Of a stretch of DNA of 64,000 nt, positions 1-11,074 are shown one piece after another; position 1 is the stretch's first letter; each line of letters starts with the position of its first letter. A model generated the notes under the pieces. It was not told the DNA's origin. It did not search any database and saw nothing but the letters and a program-made list of their open reading frames with translations. The translations under genes were made by a program, and so were the position numbers. The stretch comes from Botryotinia globosa (Eukaryota; Ascomycota; Leotiomycetes; Helotiales; Sclerotiniaceae): NCBI GenBank assembly GCA_014898425.1, contig RCSZ01000004.1, positions 62,001 through 126,000 on the forward strand, in the 5' to 3' direction.

Positions 1-211
1 CATCTTACAATCATTTTGAATCCTCCACCAATCTTTCTGTCCATCCATCTACCCTTCTCGGCCAACCAAAGAACAGAGATCGACTATTCTCTTTGTTCTT
101 TTTTGCGCAACGCACCACGGTGTATCAAAGACTCCATTGAAAGTGCGACAAAAGATATTGGCACTTCCATCTAATTTATAGCAAATCCGACTTGTTCGGT
201 CAACAAACGAT

Positions 212-2770
212 ATGAGTGTAATGCTGCAAACCCCTTCTCGGGCATCAACAGCCTCATCTTCCTCCTTCCAACCAGTTTCTCGACAAAATACCATGTCTTC
301 ACACGATGGGGCTCGCTCTGCCCGTCAGTCAAAGAGATATTCTATGACTACTCTATATCTCTCCATGTCTGCGAATGAGAAGGATTTGGAAATTGAGGAT
401 GATCTTGCTAAAGGTAAGAATTCTGGTCCAATTGGCATTGGCTTGAATGTTGCACTAATGCATTGATGCAGCACAAAAGGTTCTACGAGAGCTCAAGTCG
501 AAGATTTCGTCACAATCGAAGAAGAATTTCGTGTTGGAGAAAGATGTCAGGTATTTGGATTCGAGAATTGCTTTATTGATTCAGAATCGCATGGCTTTGG
601 AAGAGGTAGGAACTTAAACTTCCCAAGCCGAGTTTCACAACTAATGTCTCTTTCAGCAAAATGAGGTAGCCAGTCACTTGGAAGATGCGACCGACTTGCA
701 AGAAGGATTCTTCCCAAATGACGAGAAGACACAAAAATATGGCAACCTTTTATTTTTGCTTCAATCAGAGCCCAGGCACATTGCACATTTGTGCCGCCTT
801 GTCACTATGGCAGAGATCGATTCTTTACTGCAAACAGTCATGTTCACCATCTACGGAAATCAATATGAGAGCCGTGAAGAACATCTGCTCTTGACTATGT
901 TTCAGGTAGGCCGCACCCCAAGTGAATTGAGTTGCTTCCAATACTGACACTTGTTTTGCAGTCTGTCTTGACATACCAATTTGATAACACGCCAGAATAT
1001 TCCTCCCTCCTCCGTGCGAATACACCAGTCTCTCGCATGATGACGACATATACTAGAAGAGGTCCCGGGCAGAGTTATCTGAAGACTGTATTGGCAGACA
1101 GAATCAATGGACTTATCGAGCTGAAGGATCTCGACTTGGAGATCAATCCCCTCAAGGTCTATGAAACAATGATTGCACAGATTGAGCTGGAGACGGGAGG
1201 ACTTCCGGCTTCCCTACCCAGAGGGGTAACAGCAGAGCAAGCGGCAGATAATACGCAGGTCCAGGCTATCATCGAACCAAGATTGACAATGCTTATGGAG
1301 ATTGCAAATGGATTCCTTACAACTATTATCGATGGGCTAGAGGAAACCCCATATGGAATTCGATGGATCTGCAAACAAATTCGAAGCCTCACAAAGAGAA
1401 AGTATCCTGATGCCAACGATCAAGTGATTTGTACACTTATCGGAGGGTTCTTTTTCTTGCGATTCATCAACCCTGCTATTGTCACCCCTAAATCATATAT
1501 GCTCATTGATGGAACGCCAGCCGATCGACCTAGACGAACTTTGACCTTGATTGCTAAGATGCTTCAAAACCTCGCCAACAAACCCTCGTATGCAAAGGAG
1601 CCATATATGGCCAAACTTCAACCATTCATTCAACACAACAAAGAACGAGTCAACAAGTTTATGCTTGATCTGTGTGAGGTTCAGGATTTTTATGAAAGTT
1701 TGGAAATGGACAACTATGTAGCATTATCTAAGAAGGATTTGGAGCTATCAATTACCCTCAATGAAGTTTATGCTACGCATGCCTTGCTCGATAAACACAC
1801 GGCCGAACTCAACAAAGATGAGAACTCACATTTGGCAGTAATCCTGGCCGATTTAGGACCGGCCCCTGCACAACTACCCAGGAAAGACAACAGGGCTATC
1901 AACTTGCCCCTGTTTAGCAAATGGGAAACCGCGATTGATGATTTGACGGCTGCACTCGACATTACGCAAGAGGAAGTGTACTTTATGGAAGCCAAGTCGA
2001 CATTCGTTCAAATTATGAGATCAATTCCGAGCAACAGCGCTGTGGCGCGTAGACCACTTCGTCTTGAAAGAGTTGCGGATGCGGCAGGTCAGTACCGAAA
2101 TGATGCTGTCATGGTGCGCAAAGGTATTCGGGCAATGGAATTATTGAGCCAGTTGCAGGAATTGGGGGTTATTGATAAGTCAGATCAGTTCAGCCTTTTG
2201 CGGGATGAAGTTGAACAAGAACTGCAACATCTTGGATCACTCAAAGACGGAGTTATTCTCGAAACTCAAAAACTCGATCAAGTTTTCAAGACCATTCGAG
2301 ATCACAACACGTATCTAGTCGGTCAACTCGAGACTTACAAAAGTTATCTGCACAATGTTCGAAGTCAAAGTGAAGGTACCAAGCGGAAACAGCAGAAGCA
2401 TCAAGTCTTGGGTCCGTATAAGTTCACTCATGGCGAATTGGAGAAACAAGGAGTTATCCAGAAGAGCAATGTACCCGACAACAGAAGAGCCAATATCTAC
2501 TTCAACTTTACCAGTCCTTTGCCCGGAACCTTTGTTATCTCGTTACATTACAAAGGTATGGACTATCGAGTCATCTTCTACCTATGTGAATACATGCTGA
2601 CTTTACTAGGACGAAATCGTGGCCTACTGGAGCTTGATTTGAAACTCGATGACTTGCTCGAGATGCAAAAGGATAATCAAGAAGATCTTGACCTGGAGTA
2701 TGTTCAGTTCAACGTGCCAAAGGTTCTTGCTCTCTTGAACAAACGATTCGCTAGAAAGAAAGGATGGTAA
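212..2770 (+). CDS. gap1: Ras GTPase-activating protein (Gap1/GapA type)
   Basis: Predicted to speed GTP hydrolysis by Ras and so switch Ras signalling off at the membrane. Five exons: 212-413, 472-605, 657-905, 962-2555 and 2610-2770, giving 779 aa, close to S. pombe Gap1. All introns are GT-AG and 51-58 nt. An in-frame TAG at 179-181 lies just upstream, so the ATG at 212 is the first usable start. A Ser/Thr-rich leader is followed by a coiled-coil segment (about 68-112), the RasGAP domain (about 190-480) and a RasGAP C-terminal domain to the end. The arginine finger is R213 in LLRANTPVS, and the family signature FLRFINPAI surrounds R362. Both are present, so the protein should be catalytic, unlike IQGAP. 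The last intron is 54 nt with no stop, so its retention would only insert 18 residues. Confidence 0.93.
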
Positions 2771-3709
2771 AGCGCAACCACCCCGCATCCTCATGGTCCA
2801 GGATACATTTCCTTCTGTGGAAATACCTGCTTTTGGCTGCTAGGTCGGTCGCAGGCTGTATGATTATTCTTAAGTCGCTCAAATCACCGATAGTGTTGGA
2901 TGGTGAATCATCGGCGTTGTGTTTTTTTGATCTTGATATACCTGGTGGCATGGTTTTGATGGCGTATATGACAATTTTCCGATATTGTGCAGGCGGAAGC
3001 TTTATACCTTTTCTCTTTGTTTAATTTTTCCCCATATATCTTGTTTTAATGGGTGGTGGTGTGATGGTTCTTGCGCTCTTCGTCTTTGTTTCGTTGGTTC
3101 ATTTACGGGTGCCTTCTTCGGTGCGACGAGCAAATCATTTGGAGCGAGACGCTGAAGATGTTTGGTCTGGCTGGTCCGGAGAAGTGGCATGATGGGATCT
3201 TGCATTGTTCAGAGGGGACATGATTCACGGGAGATCCTCCATCTTGATATGATATTTATTGAAGACATGAGGTTGGGATTGGGAATGGAAAGGAAGATCG
3301 GGAATTTACTGGATGAATGTCTGTCATGTCTCCCATCTTTCCTCTTGCCTGCTAGGAATTTGGGATGGACGGCTGCACAGATGGATGGGATCTTTTTTGG
3401 GAACGGCAATGCAAGCAAATGCGAATGCACACAATAAGATATGGATATATGATTGTGTAATAGGCGCGTCAAGTCTCGTATACTAGGATAGCGCATACTA
3501 GTAGGACGAGACGAATATCAAATGTAATATCATGAATGAATAATAATATTTCTCGAAGATTTGTCATCCATAGTGCTACGGTGAATAGGGTTTGATGGCT
3601 GTAAGTTGCAGCTAATGAGAATGAGATTTTGCGTTTTGCTTGTCCCCAAACAGCCTAATCTCAAGCACTTTGATCATTGAATTAGGATTTACATCACCAC
3701 TCTCCTCCA
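2771..3709. other. Intergenic, convergent 3' ends
   Basis: Space between two convergent genes, presumably holding both 3' UTRs. No coding exon, RNA gene or clear repeat was seen. Confidence 0.6.
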
Positions 3710-5699
3710 TTACCCCTCCTCTACACCCCATACAATCTTGACACAGATGTTACACTCTCCACCATCATTCACAGAGAACTCCACTTCCTTTGAATCCGAA
3801 TTTCTGCTGGTGAGCACAAGTTCGCCATCAAGTTCAGAACCTCTGACATCTATAATTCGGAGTCCTTCATGATTTCCTTCGGCTGACTCTTTGCTTTGCA
3901 ATCGCTCCCTTCCTGTCAGTACATCCATTTGCTTCGTTGGTTTGATATTGATATATCCAAATTCCACGTCGCGAATATCAAATATGTATTCTACTTTACC
4001 GATAAAGAGGATAATGGTGTCTAGGGGGTTATCGGGTGAGATAAGAATTGTAATGGGGAGGTCTTGTGGGCGGCAATCGTATAAGGAACTTGGGTGTGGT
4101 GGTCTTGAGCTAATGGAAGGCGCTGAGTCGGAACCTGAGATAAGCCCTGATTCGAGAGCAGTGCTGGGCCCGTTCAAAGCTCCTGTTACGACAGTCGAAC
4201 TGGTTGTCGTATTTGGCGGGAGATCACAAGCTTGGAACGTGGTGCTTATTGTGGCTCTCGAGGCTTCGGAAAGCTCTGACTGAGACTTATGAACAACGAC
4301 AACTTCCAATGACATTTTTGACCTCAAAGAAGCTCTCGTTTCTGTTATAGGGTTTGAAATCGCATTGAAGTTCGATGGAAGTATCAATAGATGCACTCTA
4401 CTCTCTGCACCATTCCCTTCATACCCGGGTCGTCTCACAAAATTCTTTTTGATCTGCAGCATTTCCAGGCTCATATCTTTCAGGATCTCACTAAACCTCA
4501 GGTTTAACTCTTCATTTACCCAATCTCCTTCTGGTATCGTCCATTTTGGATACATTCTGCCGTGCGAATGCGAAATACGGTACAATCCATGTTTCTTGAT
4601 GAACAAGTCGCATAGAAAGCAAGCCGACTTACTAGATCCTATGCACCTTGGAGGCAAACCCGCAGGGAATTGCTCATAGAAAGAAATGAGTTGTATTTCA
4701 CTATGGACATGCAAGATTTGATCATTGTGATACTGAGCCTTGGGTGCAGTGCACACTTCCAAGCGGATGTTGCAGAATAAACCATTACACCTGATTTTCC
4801 GAGAAAAATCTATCAAATCGTTACTAATGTCTAGGTATCTGCTTATCTTGTCGATTTGGAAGACAGTGCGCCGGTGGCTGAGGTCAAGGTCAATACCTTT
4901 CATCTGGAGCTGATGTTCAAGTGACGGATTATTGGCAGTTGTCGACACTTTGTGCGCAGCCAGGACTATTGCGCTTAAATGATTCAATTGACTTTCTTCG
5001 GAAGAAAGAGTAAAGCTTTCGATTTTCTGGCATAATTTTGAAAGATTGACACAAAGAGAACTTCGCACTGGGGTATTTTCAACATTGATCTCTAGTACCA
5101 AAAGTCTACATCGCAATGACTTTACCCTGTCAGAAAGCAAAGGTCTGACTTTTCCACCTCGATTCTTTGGTGGGCTGATGCGACGTCGCAGACGCCCTTT
5201 GCTCAGCTTGATAATTTGCATAAGGAGATTTGACTTGTGAACATCTTTTTGCTCATCCGTTTCTATACCTTACATGTGAATTAGTCATTCGACTTTTTAT
5301 TCTTGTTCTGTGAGGTCTCGATCCCGACGCACCTGCACGAGCAGCTTCCTCCACTATATCTAAGCACCTTCGCAATCCATCCACAGTTTCTGGTAAAGGC
5401 GTTTCGTTTGATGCAATTCGAATGGTTAGCGATGGCGAATTCCGGTTATTGCACTCTTCGATCATAGCTGCCAACACACCAGCTGCGCCCTCCTTGGCTT
5501 GAGCGAGGACTGCTATGTGATCTGCTAGATGTTGCTCTTCCTCATGGAGAAGCATATAACTTTTCGACTGCGGGAAGGTACCACTCCTATAGTTCTGCGG
5601 TCTTAAAGGCTCTTGGGTCTTGAGAAACAGTTGCTGGGCGAGTTCATGAAAATCACGTTTTGTAGTGGCTAATAATTGGCTGTTGAATGTGGTGGACAT
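3710..5699 (-). CDS. OTT_1508-type deaminase-fold protein
   Basis: Two exons on the minus strand, 5699-5333 and 5262-3710, joined by a 70-nt GT-AG intron, give 639 aa. The N-terminal third looks helical. The central part carries the zinc-deaminase signature: H309-S-E311 in the first motif and C337-x-x-C340 in SACFLCD. This matches the fungal-expanded OTT_1508-like deaminase family, which is related to nucleic-acid deaminases of bacterial polymorphic toxins. The Ser-rich C-terminal 200 residues include a beta-rich segment with no family I recognise. Substrate and role are unknown; in fungi these proteins are thought to be domesticated. An ATG further upstream (5873) is open in frame, but its extra 58 residues look less protein-like, so I chose 5699. 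Confidence 0.85.
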
Positions 5700-6356
5700 A
5701 TTGTGAGCAAGAATTTGGTGAAAGATGGGAAAGCGAAAAGGGAATGACAATACTTGAGAGCTCGGGATCTCTGATGAATCATGATCAATAATGCAATCGG
5801 ACAACTGCATTGCCGCTCGTCGGAAACCTGCATAATCTTCTTTTCCCCATTGGATGGGCCATATGTGTCGCAAGGAAAAGATTGGAGGTCATTCATCTAC
5901 TTGACTGACCCAGGTGGCTCAGTCATTTTGAGTGCACGTATCAGTGCATATAGGAGAAATGGAGACCCCACGGAGAGCGATTAAAGATCTTATTTCCTTG
6001 GCTCTTGGATTAAATCTTCCATCTTCCCGGCAACTGTACATCAGTTACTCTTGTGTACTTTTTCATTCAATTATTCAAAGTCACTTTTTTGCACATTATC
6101 ATAGTCACATTAGCATTATCTTGGCACTGATTTTTTCGGGTTATAAATTTTTATTCAAACTTTTGTTTTATTTTATATGTTTTCTCGATTGATAAACGCC
6201 AGGTCTTTTCAGTCTGTCCTACAAAAGAAAACATGTTGTGGGGCGCTCAGCGTTATGTCCTTCTGTCTCCTCTGCCGCAGAACTTCATCCACCCTCTTCC
6301 CCTCCAATCCTTATCCTAGTCATCCCCGTGGATTGACTGCATTAGGATTCGATCTT
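5700..6356. other. Intergenic, upstream of the deaminase-like gene
   Basis: Probable promoter of the minus-strand gene starting at 5699. AT-rich and pyrimidine-rich in places (6060-6190). No gene seen. Confidence 0.5.
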
Positions 6357-6761
6357 TCACCGTCCGGCTGGTGTTGGAGGTGGTGGTCCGGTTCGAGTGG
6401 GTGTGGGCTTAGGAGAAAAGTAGTCGGAGAGGAAGAAGAAAGCTATGGCGATCAAAGCAATCAACTCGATGATCTGGATCAACGTGATGATGTTTGAGTA
6501 CCGGAATGATTGTGGTTGTGGTCGCGGCGGTTGTGGTCGGAGTTGAAGAAGGGGTACTTCGACTGGCGGGTTGTCGATGACGGGCTCTTCGAGGGCTGGG
6601 TCTACGAGGGCTGGGTCTACGAGGGCTGGGTCTACGATGGGTGGATCGTCGAAATCTCCTTCTCCTTGGAGGGCGATGCGCAAAATTTCTTCTTCCATTT
6701 CGGTGGGTGAAATCTCTTCGACTTCGAAATAGATGACTCCGGATCTGTTTTCGGAATTCAT
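6357..6761 (-). CDS. Small acidic single-pass membrane protein, hypothetical
   Basis: Intronless, 134 aa, no family recognised. The N-terminal half is acidic and has a short tandem repeat of the pentapeptide VDPAL (three copies) encoded by 15-bp DNA repeats at about 6597-6642. A Pro-rich linker follows, then one strongly hydrophobic helix at about residues 90-112, then a Pro/Thr-rich tail of about 20 residues. This suggests a tail-anchored or single-pass membrane protein with its acidic part in the cytosol. A good TATA box lies upstream on the same strand, which supports expression. Confidence 0.6.
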   Translation of the reverse strand: MNSENRSGVIYFEVEEISPTEMEEEILRIALQGEGDFDDPPIVDPALVDPALVDPALEEPVIDNPPVEVPLLQLRPQPPRPQPQSFRYSNIITLIQIIELIALIAIAFFFLSDYFSPKPTPTRTGPPPPTPAGR

Positions 6762-7967
6762 CTTTGTGGTTTTGGTGGTGACTTCTTGAACTTGTGATCT
6801 GGTATGTGGATCGGGTTCTGAATCTGGAGTCGATGAAGTTTTGTGTTTGTCTTATCTTGTCAAGATTCGAGTGAATGAGGAGAAAAAGAATTAAGAATAT
6901 TGGGGACGAAGTACATGGTATTTATAGGGCAAGGAATGATTTAGAATAATGTTGTTTGAAGCTTGTTCCTTGGGTATCTTGACAGTGTTCTGAGTCCGAG
7001 AGAACGGGGGTAGCTTAACATTCAATAAGTTATGTAGAATTCATTCGGGGCCACATTGTATAAGCAAACACAGGAGGAGTAGATCCAGAATTTTTCCCAA
7101 TATCAACATAAAAGTGGCCAATGGAGATCTACTGCGCACCAAATTATCACAAGATAAAGGCCTACATGACAACAATAGCAGAACATTCAACAGGGCTATT
7201 TCGCTCCACGCACCTCAATTTTTGTGTGTTTCCAGAATCTGAAACTCAGAGTTCTAATCTCCAACTCAGCACCCAAGGGTCAAGATACCTGGTCACTTGC
7301 ACCTGTTGAGGTTGATGTTGCCCATATGAAATGCCCATTTTGACAGATTCCCAAACAGAAAACAATTGGTCACATTGCATTCTTGGTACTTTTGCAGCCT
7401 CTTATGTTTCAAGTGTGCATCCTGAAAAAGAATGTTCAAAAATCCAGGAGATGTTGTTTTGGAGAAGGATTACAAAAAAATTGGGTTGGTTGAATTGATT
7501 GATGATAACGATCCGATGTGCACTAAGTTGAAAGAGATGGAACTGCCTAGCTCGGGGGAAGAAAGGTACCGGGTAAAGGTATTTTTAGTTTGACTTTGGG
7601 TACAGATCAGGAACAGATGCTTCTAACTCGATCATCTTGAACAATGCCTATTGTTCTCGCCAACCATCGCGTCGGGGACAATGAAGTCGCTCGAGACACC
7701 GACATTTTTATCCTGTTTCCGTTCTTACATGCGGCTCCAGCTTGTCTGATTGACAACTGAACAAAGTTTGAACAAGCTTTACGAAGGTATATCAGGAAGA
7801 CTTCAATCATCCCTTGTCAATTTCAACTCATCTCATCCTCATTAAGCATACATCTACATATCACGACTATCATCTCTTCATAACTCAACATTCTAACTTC
7901 CAAAAACAAATCCACCACAATTTTTTCAGGAATAATAACTTCACAAGTTAGCCAGAAAATCGACAAG
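6762..7967. other. Intergenic, divergent
   Basis: Region between the divergent genes at 6761 (minus) and 7968 (plus). Apart from the TATA box above I see no gene. The last 150 bp are rich in CAT/ATC runs, like the leader of the next gene. Confidence 0.5.
6919..6926 (-). promoter_or_regulatory. TATA box for the gene starting at 6761
   Basis: On the minus strand the site reads CCTATAAATA, about 160 bp upstream of the ATG at 6761. It fits the TATA consensus and points in the right direction. Confidence 0.5.
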
Positions 7968-8579
7968 ATGCCTAGATTCATCAATTTCCAGATCGATTGG
8001 CCCATCCACGCCAAGCTCAATAACGACATTCTAGATCAGAGTGTTCACGGAAAGAATGAAACACCAAAGGATTGCACCTGTGATCTCTGCTACGAGCAGT
8101 TCTGTATTACATCACTCGATGAAAAATATGCGGCTGACTTGTCATCAAATGTCCCCACCAGCAAAATCCTCGTGCGACCGCAGCTCTGCGATGATAGCTC
8201 CAAGGTTATTGCGGATCGCCGGGAGATCCCCAAAGTTGAGGGCTGCAAGTGCGAGGATTGCCGCCGCAACATCCTCCAATTCCAGTTGTTTTGGAAAGCA
8301 CATCAAGAGTTGATCAAGAAACATTCAAAGCTCATGGATGATTCGTGCTCCACTCTCAAACTTTCACAGCAATTGGAGGAGCTTCAATTTCTCAAACAGC
8401 GACATGATGAGTTCCGCGATAGACTCGGTGACGCGGGGATTCATCCCAGATATCAAAAATGCGGAAATATCCATGACTTGTCACTTGTATCAAGCAAAGG
8501 ATGGTGCTTCACACCATCCCAATGCCGAATCAAGCGAACGGAGCAGGGCCTAAGAGTGTTGTACGGGAAGAATGCCTGA
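7968..8579 (+). CDS. Cysteine-rich hypothetical protein
   Basis: Intronless, 203 aa, family not recognised. It has two similar Cys clusters, CTCDLC near residue 38 followed by a further Cys, and CKCEDC near residue 93. These are spaced like a pair of small zinc-binding knuckles. A helical, Lys/Glu/Gln-rich stretch (about 105-150) and a C-terminal part with four more Cys follow. No signal peptide or membrane helix, so probably intracellular. The start is the first ATG after an AT-rich leader. Confidence 0.65.
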   Translation: MPRFINFQIDWPIHAKLNNDILDQSVHGKNETPKDCTCDLCYEQFCITSLDEKYAADLSSNVPTSKILVRPQLCDDSSKVIADRREIPKVEGCKCEDCRRNILQFQLFWKAHQELIKKHSKLMDDSCSTLKLSQQLEELQFLKQRHDEFRDRLGDAGIHPRYQKCGNIHDLSLVSSKGWCFTPSQCRIKRTEQGLRVLYGKNA

Positions 8580-9316
8580 GAATGGGGTAACCCAATAACT
8601 CATTCACGAATTCTCAGTATCAACACAAATTCGTCCCGAAAACACAACTTCCTTCACGACGTAGATAGATAGATTGCTCTCTTCGGTGCTCATGGTTTCT
8701 CGATTCGATAAAAACCCCCTAGAAAAACAGAAAAAAATAGAAAAAAATATGCCTTTTGTAAAAATGAAATGAATATACCGAATCCTCAAATGTGCAAGCC
8801 TGTGAATGAAAATATAATGAGTAAATGTATCATTCGAATCCAATTGTAGCAAGGACCTGAGGAGTGCTCCCTGTTGTCCCCTAGATTATAGTTCTCCTCA
8901 TCTCTCATATCAAAATGCTACGCACGAGATTGTTTGTTATGTTAATCTTACATTCCATGCGAATTGTGTCATGGACGATTTATCATGGAACAACAAACCG
9001 ATATGCTGATGCGAAACATAAGCCAAAAAAAGGTCAACCGAATTTAATCATGATTCTCTCCATTGTAAACAATTGATATCATGGCAATGGTATTGTAGAG
9101 AAAGAGGGAAGAATCGGTGGCTTGGTTAGTCCGATGGATTATGGATTACGTCATGATTAACCTTAACCCCTTGACCATCGCGAACTTTCTTCAGCAAAGC
9201 AAAGCCCCCATTTTCATTTTATATTGTACACGGATTATATGTGAACCATTCTATATGTATATATATATATATAATTTTTGTATTCAACCTCTTTTGTGTA
9301 CATTTGAAGCCTCTCG
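8580..9316. other. Intergenic
   Basis: 3' region of the Cys-rich gene and promoter side of the DHH gene. Contains a short TA run (9257-9273) but no clear gene. Confidence 0.5.
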
Positions 9317-10922
9317 ATGCTGTTTGTTCTCCGTAACTTGGCTCGAAGAAGTCTTCCATTTCATACCTCTTCCGCTGGGCCTTGGATCAATAGTTTGTCT
9401 GCAAAATTATCAATACGCCCCAGCCCTTCAAATCTAATTCTTCGAGTTCCTTCAATGGATCGTGGAATCAAAAGAAAGGCCACAACCATATCAGAGTCGC
9501 CAAAAAAGGCCATCAAAATCGATGATTACTGCAGTACTCCTGTCCGTCGTACTTCCGCAGGGGAAGAGATTTGGCCCGCGCCACGTGATCAGCTAGAATC
9601 TGCCTACAAATTCATCCGAGAATGCGCGACGGCTCAGAAACCTACCCTCATTGTGCCGGATAAAGATGCAGATGGATTAAGTGCTGGGGTAATCATGTAT
9701 CGTACTTTGGTCAAACTCGGACTTGAAGAAAAGAATTTGAGTGTTCATTTGGTGCGGAAAGGTTCGAATATCCATGAAGAATACGAAAGGAAGGCAATGG
9801 CAGAGATGAAACCTAGCTATGTGATTGTTTTAGACCAAGGAAGTCGAGCTGGTTTACCTGTCATTGATGATGAGAGTGCGAAATGCATGATCATTGATCA
9901 TCACTTAAGTGATGACTTTCCCAAAAATGCGACTGTAAGGTAGAAAAGATCCTTCTTGTGGTAACGATGCTAACATACAAGGTAAGGTTGTCTCAGGCTG
10001 CCATTGCCCTCCAGTTCCAACGACAGCTCTTATGACCTACGAGATTTGTAAAGAACTTCATTCTGATATTGCTCAGGAATGTGGCTATCTTTGCGCAATA
10101 GGAACACATGGAGATTTGGGAAATACCGTAAAATGGTTACCCCCATTTCCCGATATGAAAGATACTTTCAAGAAACATACCAAAAAGCTCATTAATGATT
10201 GTGTTTCTTTGATTAACGCTCGTATGTTCAATGAATTCCTGAATCTCAATCGCTGAACTTCTATAGCACGAAGAACTGGCACTTATGATGTTATTACTGC
10301 TTGGAAAGCATTGCTCGGAGCCAACGATCCAAAAGAAATCATGACAGATAAGAGGCTCGCAGAAGCAAGACGCGAGATCAATGAAGAAGTTGAGAAACAG
10401 ACTCATACGCCACCAAAATTCAGTAAAGATGGGAAAATTGCGGTGTTAAAAATCGAAAGTGAAGCTCAAGTCCATCCGGTTATTGCTACGCGATGGGTAT
10501 GTGTTGAGTCACTGAAATTATTTCATCTCACTAATCATTGTACAAAGGCCGGCTTCTTGAAATCTAAAGCCCTAGAAATAGTCATGGTGGCCAATTATGG
10601 CTACCTGCCTGGCAAGGTAAATTTCTCATGCCGGATTGCTAAATGTGCTCGAGGTCGCGATCCACCAGTCAATATTATCGAGTCATTAAAAGCAGTAGCC
10701 AATTTGGATACTACAGATTTAGTTGAAAGACTAGGGGAGAACTTTGCTCGTGGCCACAAGGAGGCCTCGGGTGGAATTGTCAATTTTACCGAATTTGAAG
10801 AATTGTGTGAGTTAATGAAGGTTGGTGAAAAAGCCGAAAAGTCGGAGCAAGACGTATCGACAAAGAAAGTCGGCAAGTCACCACAGAAAAACACCTTGAG
10901 TAATTATTTCATGAAGACTTGA
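9317..10922 (+). CDS. DHH-family (RecJ-like) phosphoesterase
   Basis: Four exons, 9317-9934, 9987-10221, 10267-10496 and 10548-10922, give 485 aa. Motifs follow the DHH superfamily order: DKDADGLSAG (from residue 115) as metal motif I, VIVLDQGSRAG as motif II, IIDHHLSD (about 192-199) as the DHH signature, and GTHGDLG as motif IV. The C-terminal part fits a DHHA1-like substrate domain. Likely a manganese-dependent phosphoesterase or exonuclease; the substrate is unknown. The first 46 residues are Arg- and Leu-rich with few acids, like a mitochondrial presequence. A second in-frame ATG at 9455 starts a form with a Lys/Arg-rich, nuclear-looking N-terminus. Intron 1 uses an AAG acceptor; the third intron (51 nt) has no stop in frame. 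Confidence 0.85.
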
Positions 10923-11074
10923 GATAGTAATCTGTAGGTTCAATGAGAGAATATGAGCAATGCATTTATTCAAACGCAATTAAATTTAGAATCAATAACA
11001 TCCAAGAGCACAATTTCTGAAAGGTTGTTCGGGAAAAAGTCAACAAGTCTTATTAAGCATCTTCGCTTCGTCCA

